Below are positions 33,463-44,897 of a DNA stretch of 64,000 bases, piece after piece. The stretch is from Cercospora beticola. Taxonomy: Eukaryota > Ascomycota > Dothideomycetes > Mycosphaerellales > Mycosphaerellaceae. Where the stretch lies: positions 558,001 to 622,000 of the forward strand of contig NC_088938.1 in assembly GCF_033473495.1 (NCBI RefSeq), read 5' to 3'. Position numbers and translations under genes: made by a program. Positions within the stretch are counted from its first letter, which is position 1. Every line of letters starts with the position of its first letter. The notes beneath the pieces are model-generated. The model was not told the origin of the DNA. It was given only the letters and a program-made list of their open reading frames with translations, and did no database searches.

Positions 33463-35280
33463 CTACTGTTGGCCCGAATGCTCTCTGGAATGTTGCCCAG
33501 ACCATGGTAAGCTCACCGACCGAGTCAAATGGCGCCACTGTGTGGAGAGTCGCGATGCTCTCACCGTCTCCGACCATCTTCTTGGAATTTGTGGTGGCGG
33601 AGGCTCCAGTTCTTTCGCTGGTGGGAAAATGGATGCCACGCGATATCGTTCTCCCTCAATGATCTCGACAGGGTCGGGCGGTGAAGGACGCGCTCCGTGC
33701 TCAATGTCTATCACTCCGAAATAGTCACCGTTCTCAAAGGAATGGTCTTGCCCAGTAATGATTTCACGTCCTGGAGTCTCGTCGAGCCGCGTATCGATGC
33801 GCTCAATCTCTCGCAGTTCGGCCGCTATTGGTGTCATGAGCGGTGGTCTGCTGAAAGTTGTCGGGGGCAGTGCAATTGTTGCTCGTTTGCCGACTTTGGG
33901 TCCAGATGCCGGGCTTAGCTCTGTTGCTGCCGGCTTGTGAGCTGATTTGCTCAATGTGGAATCGGCATTGCTTTTGATACCGCTTGACTTGTCCCTGGAA
34001 CCAGACCCTCCCTCGTCGTTCTGCGGCTGCACTGGGTTCGATGAGCCATTTGATATGCGAAATCCTTTTGAGTAGAACGATTTCTTGCACATAGGCTGTA
34101 GAATTGGCGCATTGACTGCAATAATTCCTGCTATCGTTTCTCGTACTCCCCATCGGTTGATCACCGTCGCCGAAGGGTTTGCTTTCAATGTCATCACAAT
34201 TCGCGTGAGAGCAGCCGTGATGACGAAGATGCCAGAGGAGAGTAATATCCCTATCGTGATTTTCTTGCGCAAGGGAATTTTCAGTGTCCACAAAAGAGGT
34301 ATGGGAACGGCCAGCAAGGCGGCATCTGTGATCACGTTGAGAACGGTGCAAACGTAGAAGTTCTGTATCCGGACTTCGCAATGCTCGGGCGGCTTTGGCT
34401 TGACTTGCCAGTTTAAGTGAAGTGGTCGACAGCTCAGCATGATCGTGAGGAACATGGCCAGGTACGTGACACCGCAGGCTACGCCAAGTGCTTTGACGTA
34501 TCGTTCTTGTGGTAAGCCGAACGTGATTCGATGAAAAAAGAACAGCATGCAAGCCTTTAGACCCCATCTACATGGTCATTGTTAGTCATGACTTTGCAGA
34601 ATTCGATCATCTTCTCACACTAGAAGTAACAGGTAAGAGGTAAGCGTATGTCCATGCCAAAACCCGCAGAAAGGGCCAGCGGTGCGAAAGTTCGTGCAAT
34701 GATGCTTCCACACTGACACTTCCAGAGAGGACTTACTCAGAGCAGTATATGTGAACCAGGCGAGTAGTTCTGTGTCATTCAGTCAGAAGAGTTCCATGTC
34801 CTTGTTCGTTCGGGAAGGAGTAGGGGAGATAGTGTCTGCAGCCAATCCTGCTAGATGTTCCCACAGATTCCACTTACGCATCTTGGAGCCATATTCGACA
34901 CTTTTGATTTGCGACGGAGTAAGTCTCTCAACCTGTTCTGCGGTATAGTCCACATTCGTGCCTTCTCGGTCTGCAAGTTGATTAGCTTCGGTGGCATCGT
35001 TCCGCCGGCATTCGAAAGAACTCGCACGCGATGGTCACCTGCGGCGCCGTCAGCTCTTGCCCATACGTCCGAGTTCCACCACCACACTCACAGTAGCCGC
35101 ATCAGCGGTGTAGCAAGCCAGCACGAGAATGGCCATGTAGTCGTCGCCTGCAAACTGGCGGATGCCCACAGTACGAATCCGAACAATAAACCGAGCAAGG
35201 AATACGAGCACACCGACGCCGAAGAGCACCCAGACCTCAATCAGGTACGGCTGATCGTGGTAGACCTGGGTGCTTCCCAT
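33463..35280 (-). CDS. Pth11-like / rhodopsin-like fungal 7TM protein with a one-base exon
   Basis: Minus-strand exons are 35280-35067, 34970-34878, 34769-34737, 34619 (one base) and 34567-33463, giving 481 aa. The family is a fungal seven-TM integral membrane domain often called Pth11-like; some members act in appressorium or stress signalling, but ligands are unknown. TM1 is LIEVWVLFGVGVLVFLARFIVRI. The conserved FAGDDYMAILVL, GTNVDYTAEQVERLTP, IKSVEYGSKMQLLAWFTYTAL and LKACMLFFFHRITFGL follow. Then come LTIMLSCRPLHLNWQVKP, CEVRIQNFYVCTVLNVITDAALLAVPIPLLWTLK and RWGVRETIAGIIAVNAPILQP. A ~190-residue Ser/Pro-rich cytoplasmic tail closes the protein. Exon 1 uses a GTATGG donor, chosen because it yields VVVELGHREGTNVD. 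The single-base exon is required to keep frame at A-L-I-W. Confidence 0.78.
34568..34736 (-). other. Two consecutive introns flanking a single-base exon
   Basis: Intron A is 34736-34620 (117 nt; GTAAGT..TTCTAG). Intron B is 34618-34568 (51 nt; GTGAGA..ATGTAG) and contains the branch-site word TGACTAAC about 13 nt before its acceptor. Between them lies one base, T at 34619. Joining A, T and A across the introns makes ATA, an Ile codon placed in the conserved A-L-I-W context. Removing the whole interval as one intron would instead give a frame that stops after three codons. Confidence 0.6.
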
Positions 35281-36112
35281 GCCGCAAGGTCGCAAGTCGA
35301 GATGGCACGGAGCCGATCCTCATCAGCGCGGAAGAAGTGAGATCTGGAAAGGTGAGGCCAAATGGGCGGAACTTGACAGTGAACGATTTTGCAGACCCAG
35401 CAGCAGTCCGGACGATCGCTGGGACCGGGACCTCGTCACTTGGGCGAAGTCTGCTCGTTGCCCTCGCATTGCGATGCGCTCATCAATGGCTTTTCTCCGG
35501 ATCCCGAGGCATCAGGCCTGGAGAACCCATGCATGCCTGCGCCGGGGGATCGCCGGTATGAAACTGCAGCAATCGGAGCTGTTCTCGAACTTGTGCACGA
35601 ACATGCTGAAATAATTCAAGCCGGTGAACGACGGGCCAGCATCACGAGTCGCGCAGGAGGTGTTGTTGTTGTTGTTGCTGCACTGTCCACTTACGCGTTC
35701 AGCTCGGCGCCTGCGCCGCCGGTAGCTATTTCCGCTCGCGCGCGCTACATTGCGGTGTTCCCAGCGGAAGTGACGACGGCTTTGCAGTGGGAGTTGTTGT
35801 CGTCGTGGAGAAGGAGCTGTGGAGATGCTAGCGGATATGCACTAATTTAAAATGCACCGCACCGCGCGGATCACGACTTGGCACAAACCACCGACACAGG
35901 AATACATCGTCCTGCTCTGCCTCTCTCACATGCTGAACGATCACGATCTCCGACTGACGCCGTCAGACGGCGAGCCCCTGGTGCCACGAGCAACACCCAC
36001 CCGCCAAGACCGTTCCGACAGCGCTCGGCAGTGCAATTGATACCTATCGACTATGTACATATCTTCGGCAGTTGGACACCAAATCGGACACGGAGAATAC
36101 GGACTGACGACA
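35281..36112. other. Intergenic, 7TM 5' / ADH 3'
   Basis: This 832-bp stretch has no supported gene. It contains a short GTT trinucleotide run near 35661-35680. The open frames are GC-driven. Confidence 0.45.
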
Positions 36113-37333
36113 TTAGAACTCAATGCTAACCTTGAGTGATTTCGTCTCTCCAGCACGAGAGAAGTGATCATAAGCCTTCTCGATATCCTTGAACTTGAAG
36201 TCTGCGAGTGAGGTCAGCATTAGTATCCTTCGCGAGAACGACAAGAACCAACTCACCATGCGTCACCATGGCGCTGGCATCAATCTTTCCAGCGGCAGCA
36301 AGGTCGAGCAAAGTCGGGATCGTATGCGCAGAGACAAGAGCCATCGAAATGGTTGTGCTTCGGATCCAGAGCTTCTCGATATGCAAGTCGACTTTCTTTC
36401 CGTGGACACCAATGTTTGCGATGTGGCCTCCCAGGCCAACTAGGTCTTCGCACATGTTGAATGTCGCGGGGATGCCCACCGCTTCCATGACAACGTCGAA
36501 GCCGTCGACCTCATCAAAGTGCTCAGCCGCAAGCTCACGAACTGAGCCTTGGAGATTTTTGACATTGTAAACGTGTGTGGCGCCCATCTTCTTGGCGACA
36601 GACAAACGGTAATCGTCCATGTCGAAGAATACTAGCTTGCGAGGTGCGTAGAGTTGGGCCGTCAAGCCAGCTGACAGACCGACAGGGCCTACGAACACAG
36701 TCAATGGCAAGCTTAGCAAGCGGAGGATCCGAATCCTTACCTGCACCGACGATAGCCACTGTACATCCAGGCGTGACCTTTCCGCGAAGGACACCTACCT
36801 CCAATCCTGTTGGCAAAATATCACTGAAAGACAACAACGTCCTGTCATCGACACCTGAGGGGACATTGTAGAGGGATGTGTCGGCGTATCGAATTCTGAC
36901 GTATTCTGCCTGTGTTCCGTCGTGGGTGTGACCGAGGATCCATCCTGCCTTTCGACAAGAATCGGCCATGCTGCAGCAGAACATATGTCAGCGACAATTT
37001 CCACCTCGTTACTCAAGAACCGCCATCGCAATCGTACCTTCTCTTGCAGAACTGACAACTTCCACAACAGGTGATGCATCTGATCAATACCCGGTCTCCC
37101 TTCTTGAAGTTCTTCACCTCGGATCCTGCCTCTTCAATCACTGCGATACCTTCGTGGCCCAGTGTGCGGCCATCGGTCACAGTCGGGACATGACCTTGCA
37201 GAATATGCAGGTCCGAACCACAGATTGTGGTGCGCTGCATCTTGACAATAGCATCTGTGCCATCGACAATCTTGGGAATTTCCTTGTCGACGACCTTGTA
37301 CTTGCCCACGCCTGCGAAAATGAGGGCCTTCAT
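36113..37333 (-). CDS. Zinc-dependent alcohol dehydrogenase (MDR family)
   Basis: Four exons on the minus strand: 37333-37038, 36970-36741, 36688-36257 and 36201-36113, giving 348 aa. It is a medium-chain NAD(P)-dependent alcohol dehydrogenase. The catalytic zinc site shows C38-G (TICGSDLHI) and H60-E61 (LGHEGIAVIEEAGSEV). The structural zinc lobe is CITCCGSCQFC followed by SC after the intron. The Rossmann motif VAIVGAGPVGLSAG and a later VFFDMDDYRLSVAKKMGAT support a dinucleotide site. Domain order and length fit the family, and the sequence is closest to the bacterial-type ADH/sorbitol-dehydrogenase-like group. Substrate is not predictable. No metabolic partner is adjacent. Confidence 0.88.
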
Positions 37334-38538
37334 CTTGAATCCTTAACGCGTTTCGCAAAATCGTGGGAGATATGAATGAGCTCGAAAATGCCTGGTCGGA
37401 GAAGTTCTACTGACGTTTCACAAGCTACAAGAGAAGGGAGACGAGCTGCATGCAAGCTATATCTTTTTATCCTTGCCTTGTCGACAATATCGACGCTCCT
37501 CGGCGCAGGCACCGATAGTCATTCGCCTTTACTCCTCACCTTCAGCGGCGTATCGGATGCAAGTAAAGAGGGGCAAGCATCTTCTCGCCGCACGCTGTGT
37601 GGTCGCTGGGAAGCAAGATCCTGGTACTTGGTCCACCTGCATCCGCATGCGGTAGCTGTCATTTGCTTGGGAAGCCGCTGAATACTGCAAATCGTGTCGG
37701 ATCCCGCGAAGGAAGTCGGTATAGTCCTGTTTGATCATCCTCTCATCCTCTCTCAGTTTTATAATCATCATCTTCTTCCTTTCAACCTAACGTTGTCAGC
37801 GAAACCTTTCCCACTCAGCATCGGACTGTCTCTCGGTCCGGTCAACCACATCCTCCTCGCATTCGACCACACCCCGCCTTTCTTCTCTCACAGGTGCAAA
37901 AAGGGACCTCAGATTCTAGCTGGGATACATGCGCGAACGCGACGTCGAGCTCCCTTCTTATTTGCACACTAGCCATTAAGGTGAGCTTGTGAACAGGATA
38001 CGTACCTGCATGCAGCTTGCGGTGCATTGATTGTCTCTGCGACGAGTGACAGCTTGCTGCGGGGAAAGGGAACATGGGGAGATCAGCCAACATACCCTGG
38101 TTGAGTTCGTTGACAGGGGACAGCTGACCGCATGATTCGAGTCGCATGTGCCGATGTCGATACCATTTTGGGGCGGTGCGACTTTTTGAGTGTCGGTGGG
38201 AAGGTCGTGTAATCTGGAAGAAGGCATGCTGAGCTGTTGTCTAGCTGAGAGGCGATCGTCTAGCCGCGTGTAGTTAGCTCACCCTCGTAGAACGAGACGT
38301 CAAGCAATGTCTGTCTTCTGGCAACGAAGACAAGGTCGCATGGTTGCTTATCAGCAAACCAACAACAATGACGATGAAAGCCAAACGGGTATCCGTCTAG
38401 AGCAAAATATACTAGTCAACTACATGAAGCTTTCCTAACATAAAAGTAACATCAAAATTCCTGTCTGTATTCATCATAATGCATCACAGATTCTCTACGA
38501 CCCAAGCATCGTCACCATCGCCCACTAATCTCTCAATC
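37334..38538. other. Intergenic, ADH 5' / FOX2 3'
   Basis: This 1.2-kb stretch has no supported gene. It probably contains the ADH promoter and the FOX2 3' UTR. Small minus-strand frames lack domains. Confidence 0.45.
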
Positions 38539-41433
38539 TTATAACTTCGCCTTCGAGCCATCTTCTCTCAATTCAGCACCAGCACCCGAGATAGCAAGCT
38601 TGCCCGTCTCCTTGACCTTGACTTGGAAGATGACCCACTTCCCTTCTTTCCACATTTCCGTGACGAGTGTCTGTCCAGGAAGCACCACACCTGCGAATCG
38701 GACTTTGATGTTCTTGAATTGACCGAAAGTGTTCAGGATTGCTCGGCCTGCGATACCAAAGGATGCGAGGCCGTGCAGGATGGGCACGTCGAAGCCGCCG
38801 ACTTTGGCGAAGTCGGGGTCCTGAGGAACACGTTAGTGGATGGAGTAGTACAAGGGGGTGGATTGTTGTAGGACTTACGATGTGCAGTGGGTTCCTGTCA
38901 CCAGACAATCGGTAAATGGCAGCCAGTTCCTCAGAAGTCTTCTCTTCCACGACGGCATCGGGTTGTCTCTTTGGTGGGTTGTGGACTTTGGTTGCAGCAC
39001 CACGGTCGCCACCTTGCTTTTGTCCACCGAAACCACCAGCCTTACGCACGAAGACTGTTGACTCGTTGTAGAAGACGTCCTTGCCTGTGTTCTTGTCTTT
39101 TGTTTCGCTACCGTAAACGATAATACCGGCCTTGCCCTTATCTTGCACTTCAATCAAGCGTGGGGAAGCGATGAGGGTGCCTTCTGTCGGGAGAGGGAAT
39201 TGGCGGATTTCGAGGTACTGCTCGGCGTGGAGCAGTTGTCGGAAGTCGAAGTTAGGTAGGAGGGTGCTCATGTCGAAGGGTGCTACGGCGTTGAAAGGAG
39301 GAATGACACCGAAGGTTGGGATGACTTGGAAATTGTCATCGCCTTCGAAGACGTAAGGGAGCTCAGTGCGCTTGGCTCCAATACCCAGGTCTGCGAAACA
39401 CGTTAGCTGAATATGTGCCAGTGGAGAAAATTGCGGCAAGCTTACTGTAGAGAATCACATCGCGTTCATCATAGACGAACTCCGTTCCCTCGGCCTGCGC
39501 CTTCTTAGCTTTGTCGATCACGGCCAGGTAGTCAGTGTCATCAGATGACTTGGACTGCTTCCCACCTTTCTTGGACCGGTTCTGGGAGTTGCCTAGGATC
39601 TTGTCGTTCGCGAACGACACGTCGTGTGGGTTGTCAGCACGGCCGTCGTCGAAGTTGACAATCTTGTCCCATGCTGCCTTGACTGCCTCTGGAGTCAGCT
39701 CCACATCGACTGGGAACTGTGCACCGCCAGTCCTCTGCCACCTTGTCTCGCCAGCCCAGCCAGAGCCGCTCTCGAACACACGTCCAGTTGGCTCACTTGG
39801 CATCTTGTCGGAGCTCATGATGAGGACAATAGGAACAACGTAGTCGGGCTTGAAGGCTTGTACCATCTCTTCTGGCATGATAGAGCGAGTCATGTTGGTG
39901 CCTGCGTTTGGTGCAATGGTGTTGACGAAGATGTTGTACTTCTTGCCCTCACGAGCGAGAGCACGCGAGAAACCAAGGATACCGCACTTGGCAGCTGCGT
40001 AGTTCGCTTGCCCGAAGTTTCCATAGATACCTGAGGTGGAGGTTGTGTTCACGATACGTCCATACTTCTGCTTAAGCATGTGAGGCCAAGCAGCCTTGCT
40101 GGCCTTATAGGTGCCACGCAAGTGGACGTCCAAGACCTGCTGGAACATCTTGTCCTCCATGTTGTGGAAAGCCTTGTCGCGAAGAATACCGGCATTGTTG
40201 ATGAGGATATCGATTCGGCCAAAGTTGTCGATTGCGGCGTTGACCACCTTCTCTCCGTCCTCGGCACTGCATCGAACACCGACTGCCTTGCCGCCAAGCT
40301 TCTTGATCTCCTGCACGACTGGCTCTGGGTCTGCAAGGTCGTTGACAACAACAGTTGCACCATACTTGGCAAAGGTCAAGCAGTAGCTGCGACCCAGACC
40401 AGCACCGCCACCCGTGACAACAGCAACCTTGCCGCTAAAGTCGAGCTCCTGGGCCTTCGGGCTTGGCTTGAGCTTCTGTGCCTCCTCGAGAAGGGTCATG
40501 AAGTCGTTTGGCCCAGTTGGGTGCTGTGGGTTGGTCCAGTCTTCAATGTCCTTCCACTTGGCGAGCAGGGCTCCTGGAGTGAAGGTGTCATCTGCCTTGA
40601 GGAGAGCACCATTCGAGCGCTCCCATCTGTACTTGGCGACGTGACCACCACCAAGCTCGAAGATACCACCGGTCTCCTCAGCAGGAGTGTCCTTGTGTGT
40701 AAGGGCTGCCACGACTGGCACGATCCACTCAGGCTTCAGCAGATCCAGAACCTCCTTTGGCATCACTGTCGCAGTTAATCGCGAAGCAGCGATGGGTGCA
40801 ATAGTGTTGGCGATGATGTTGTACTTGGCACCTTCCTTTGCCAGTGTCTCTGTGAAGCCGACTTGCGAGAGCTTCGCGGCAGAGTAGTTGCATTGTCCGA
40901 AACTTCCAAAGATACCCGCAGCCGAGGAAGTGCTGATTATCCTGCCGTACTTTTGTTTTCTAAAGTGTGGGAACGCCGCTCGTGCGCATTTGTATGCTCC
41001 AATAACGTGCACCTTCATAATCAGATCCCAATCCTCATCTTTCATGTTCTTAAAGCTGATGTCGCGTAGAATGCCGGCATTGTTGATGAGCACGTCTATG
41101 CGGCCAAAGTTGTCAATGGCTGTCTGGATGATCTTCTCGCCATTCTCGACGGAATCGTAGTTGGCTACGGCCTTGCCGCCAGCTTGCTTAATCTCGTCGA
41201 CAACCTTTTGTGCCATCTGCGCCCCGCTGTCAGTTGATTTCGCATGGACATTGCACTTCCTCGCTAATGCTCACTGTCTGGCTGGCACCTTCGCCCTTGA
41301 AGCTGCCTCCGAGATCGTTGACCACGACATTGGCGCCTCTGCTGCCGTAGAACAGAGCATATGCCCTGCCGAGTCCTCCACCAGCTCCGGTAACGACGAC
41401 CGTCTGGCCGTCCCATCGCAGTTGTTCGCCCAT
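38539..41433 (-). CDS. FOX2: Peroxisomal multifunctional beta-oxidation enzyme Fox2
   Basis: Four exons on the minus strand: 41433-41275, 41216-39446, 39390-38879 and 38820-38539, giving 907 aa. Fox2 (MFE-2) performs hydration and dehydrogenation of enoyl-CoA in peroxisomal beta-oxidation. Two tandem SDR (3R-hydroxyacyl-CoA dehydrogenase) domains are visible. The first has [15 protein letters not shown] and [12 protein letters not shown], and the second has [15 protein letters not shown] and [12 protein letters not shown]; both keep the Tyr-x3-Lys pair. A MaoC-like hydratase (hotdog) follows with [22 protein letters not shown] and NPLHI. The C-terminal tripeptide AKL is a peroxisomal targeting signal type 1. 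The start gives [19 protein letters not shown], the family's usual N-terminus. It is divergent from the kinase gene. Confidence 0.95.
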
Positions 41434-42141
41434 GTTGGCGGTCTAGATGTGGTGATTGGGAGGATGAAGAGAAAGAAAGAAGGGTCGACTCGGAGTCGTT
41501 GATTGTGAGGGAGGAAGAAAGGTCAGGTGGCCGCGAGGTAGAAGCGATATGTTTGGGAATTGTCTAAGCAACCCTGCTGGTCTCTGCTCACGTCCAGCAG
41601 CGCGTGCCGACGATGATGCACCCACGAACCTCGGCTGATCACGTCCGGCATGCAATGCCACATCCACATGTTCTCTCACCTGTGGATGTCCAGAGCCACA
41701 GCCATCATACTCGTGGTCCTGTCTTCTTTTCTTTGTTCCCGTACTATCGCCGCATGTGGCCGGCGTGGGCAAGAACAGACTGGAGAACGTCATCTGCCGG
41801 CTTTTTCGAGAGTCTGCCGCGACCTCTTTGCGTCGTGCGAAGGCACTCTCAAGTCCACCGAGGCATTGACGGCTTCATGCTGATACCACAAGATCTGCAT
41901 TTGCACGGCACACTGCTCGTGACTAGATGACAGCGATGAGCTTGGCGTGGCATCTGCTTCCTCTGTGGACTGTCATATGAAGAAGCACCCCAGGTCATGA
42001 GGCACGATGCTCTGCAGGCTGACGGGGTGCTGGCTCGGCTATTCTCTCAGCCGCAAGGTTGTCCCTTTCACATGCTCAAAACCGCAAAGCTGTTGCAGCT
42101 GCGTATGGTAGACACGGAACCAGGACACGTGAGTTTGCGCT
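41434..42141. promoter_or_regulatory. Divergent promoter, FOX2 / glycerate-kinase-like
   Basis: This 708-bp stretch lies between two divergent ATGs. It has no supported gene, and I found no confident fatty-acid response element by eye. Confidence 0.45.
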
Positions 42142-43228
42142 ATGCCGGAGATCATCGACGACAAGTCAGAGCACTGCATACCTTTCATCCTCGAGCGGCT
42201 CAAGTCGCACAAGGAAGAGTATGAGCAGGAGGGCGAACAACCCCCACCTTTCTTCCTGGGCTTGAATGGTGTGCAAGGTGCAGGCAAGACTACGTTGGTA
42301 GGTCGTTCTCACCTTTGGAGAATTGAAGTCGAAAGAGCTATCTTAAGACCAAAGTCTCTCAGACCTTGAAGGACACACCATGCGGACAACAAAACTGACA
42401 TTCGCAGGTGGAAACCCTCCATCACACTCTCTCACAACCTCCCCACAGTTTGCCCACGCTGGTGTTGTCTATAGATGATCTGTACCTTCCTCACGATCAA
42501 CAACAAGCTCTTGCCAAATCGCATGCCGCAAACCCGCTCGTGCAGCACCGAGGCGTGCCTTCGACACACGATGTCAAGACCGGTATTGAGCTATTCCAAG
42601 CACTGGCGAAACGTGATTCCAACGTGAAGGTCCCAAGCTACGACAAGTCTCAATTCAATGGTGCAGGAGACCGCAGGCCCGAATCAGATTGGCATACTGT
42701 GAACGCGACGAGTCAGAGCCCAGTAGAAGTAGTTGTGTTCGAAGGCTGGTGTGTCGGCTTCCGCGCGCTCAGCGATGAAGAAGTGCAGCGAAAGTGGGAA
42801 GCGGCGAGACAAGAAGCAGAGAGCGGGAACTACACTGGGCGGCTAGGGAAGCTGAAGCTAGAGGACGTGCTATTCGTCAACAGCAAGCTCCGCGAGTACG
42901 ACGCTCTAACAGACAAATTTGGCGCTTTCATCCACATGTAAGTCATCCACTTGTCAGTTCAGATACACTGCTGACGGAATGGGACAGTGACGCCGAAGAT
43001 TCGCTATATGTTTACGACTGGCGAGAGCAGCAAGAGGCTGCGATGAGATCCTCAAAAGGAACCGGCATGTCGAAGGAGCAAGTCATCAAGTTTGTCGATG
43101 GTTATTATCCGTGCTATGAGCTGTATACGGATGTATTGCGGAACGGTATTTTTGGAGGCGAAAAGGGCAAGCAGCTGAGATTAGTTGTTGGAAAGGACAG
43201 GAAAGTCGTGCAGGTGCACAAGATATAG
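42142..43228 (+). CDS. TDA10: P-loop kinase, Tda10/GLYK-like
   Basis: Three exons, 42142-42297, 42408-42937 and 42988-43228, give 308 aa. The family includes plant D-glycerate 3-kinase (photorespiration) and yeast Tda10, whose substrate is unproven. A Walker A P-loop sits near residues 43-51 (GVQGAGKTT), split by the first intron right after GKTTL. LVLSIDDLYLPHDQQ follows the P-loop region and is the family's conserved second block. VVVFEGWCVGFRAL and FIHIDAEDSLYVYDWREQQE complete the fold, and FVDGYYPCYELYTDVLRNGIF is the C-terminal signature. The ATG is the first in the open frame. Kinase activity is known for family members; the precise substrate here is inference. Confidence 0.88.
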
Positions 43229-43559
43229 CCACGTGTTACCTGTTGTCAGACCTATAGAGTGGTGTACAGAAGTATCTTGAGTGCATCTCAAAGACATATT
43301 TCTTCCCATGCCGTCCGTGCGGCCAGTTCCCCGCGATCGGAGAAAGTCGCCATCACGCAATCGGGAAGAGTCAGCAGCTCGAATGACTTGGCCGACATCT
43401 TCCTGAGCTCGCACATTCACACACCGCACACACACCTACCAAAAGATCCTTTAAGCATTGAAGTCTTTCCTCCAGACTTCATTGCCCATCATTCCACCCA
43501 CCTAAAACCCCAGCTGTTGAGGTCTCTAGTCCTCGGTAAAAAACTACCACTCTCCTAAA
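43229..43559. other. Intergenic, kinase 3' / cystathionine beta-lyase 5'
   Basis: A 331-bp stretch with a C/T-rich, A-ending leader just before the lyase ATG. No further feature is seen. Confidence 0.45.
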
Positions 43560-44897
43560 ATGAGCGGCGGCGACCTTCCCAATGGCAACGGCAAGGCCTT
43601 GAAGCACATTGACCTCGATGGTCACGACCTGCCACCTTCGCCTGCTCCCTCCACCCCGCGCAACGGTCGTCGCTACAACTTTGCGACCGAGCTGGTCTAC
43701 ACCGAAAGCAATGACCAGTACAACGCCAGCAGCGTCCCCATCTACCAGTCAGCCACCTTCAAAGGTGGTCCCGGCCAGGAATATGACTACACGCGCAGTG
43801 GCAACCCGACGAGGACGCACCTCGAGCGACACATGGCGAAGATTATGGGCGCCAACCGTGCATTGGTGGCGGGATCAGGCATGGGCGCGCTCGACGTCAT
43901 CACCAGGATTTTAAAGCCCGGCGACGAGGTCGTGACTGGAGATGATCTGTACGGCGGGACCAACAGACTTCTCACGTACTTGAAAGAGCATGGAGGAGTC
44001 ACGGTCAAGCATGTGGACACCACGACACTGGAGGTCGTGACGGCCGCGATCACTGAAAAGACGACCATGGTGTTGCTTGAGTCACCCACGAACCCGCTGA
44101 TCAAAATTTGCGATATCAATGGAATCGCCACTGCTGCACACGCAATCAGCAAGAACATCGTGGTCGTAGTTGATAACACTATGTTGTCGCCGTACCTGCA
44201 AAACCCTCTCGATCTAGGTGCCGACGTCGTCTATGAGTCTGGAACCAAGTACCTGTCGGGGCACCACGATGTCATGGCGGGCGTCATTGGTGTCAACGAC
44301 GTTGCACTCGGCGAGAAGTTCTACTTCATGATCAACAGCACGGGCTGTGGTCTTGCACCTTTCGACAGCTGGCTGCTGCTTCGTGGTGTTAAGACTCTGG
44401 CAATTCGCATGGACAAGCAGCAAGCGAATACGCAAGCCATTGCCGAGTTCCTGGAGAACCACGGCTTCAAGGTTCGCTACCCTGGACTGAAGTCTCACCC
44501 CCAGTACAAGCTGCATTGGAGCCAAGCGCGCGGTGCTGGCGCCGTGCTCTCTTTCGAGACGGGCTCCATCGCACTTTCGGAACGGATCGTCGAGTCTACG
44601 AAGCTCTTTGGCATCAGTGTGTCCTTCGGATGTGTCAATTCGCTGATTTCCATGCCCTGCCGCATGAGCCACGCGAGTATCGACCCAGCCACGCGGAAAG
44701 AGCGCGCTCTCCCGGAGGACATCATCCGGTTATGCATTGGTATTGAGGACTTGGAGGATCTGCTTGATGATTTGAGCCAGGCATTGGTCAGAGCGGGCGC
44801 TGTGCGCTTGACTGGAGCTGATGGATTCAGGGCACTAACCGCCGAGGAAACCGCAGGGGAGAGCGGAAGAACGACGCAGGTCGTTGACGAGCCATGA
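43560..44897 (+). CDS. STR3: Cystathionine beta-lyase
   Basis: Single-exon gene of 445 aa. The PLP enzyme cleaves cystathionine to homocysteine, pyruvate and ammonia in methionine synthesis (yeast Str3, Aspergillus metG). Cys/Met metabolism PLP-family landmarks are SSVPIYQSATFKG, DYTRSGNPTRTHLERHMA, GSGMGALDVI, TGDDLYGGTNRLL, LESPTNPLIKICDI and DNTMLSPYLQNP. The PLP-binding Lys is in YESGTKYLSGHHDVMAG. The conserved FDSWLLLRGVKTLAIRM follows. The N-terminal ~40 residues are a non-catalytic extension and no PTS is visible. The C-terminus (TTQVVDEP) is unremarkable. Cystathionine gamma-synthase and O-acetylhomoserine lyase relatives are less likely given the DNTMLSPYLQNPL spacing. Transcription from a compact promoter after the kinase gene is probable. 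Confidence 0.92.
   Translation: MSGGDLPNGNGKALKHIDLDGHDLPPSPAPSTPRNGRRYNFATELVYTESNDQYNASSVPIYQSATFKGGPGQEYDYTRSGNPTRTHLERHMAKIMGANRALVAGSGMGALDVITRILKPGDEVVTGDDLYGGTNRLLTYLKEHGGVTVKHVDTTTLEVVTAAITEKTTMVLLESPTNPLIKICDINGIATAAHAISKNIVVVVDNTMLSPYLQNPLDLGADVVYESGTKYLSGHHDVMAGVIGVNDVALGEKFYFMINSTGCGLAPFDSWLLLRGVKTLAIRMDKQQANTQAIAEFLENHGFKVRYPGLKSHPQYKLHWSQARGAGAVLSFETGSIALSERIVESTKLFGISVSFGCVNSLISMPCRMSHASIDPATRKERALPEDIIRLCIGIEDLEDLLDDLSQALVRAGAVRLTGADGFRALTAEETAGESGRTTQVVDEP

Noticed and set aside
34568..34736. One single 169-nt intron instead of two introns and a one-base exon
   Set aside because: It leaves the downstream 7TM sequence out of frame and reaches a stop after three codons, while the downstream frame is clearly coding.
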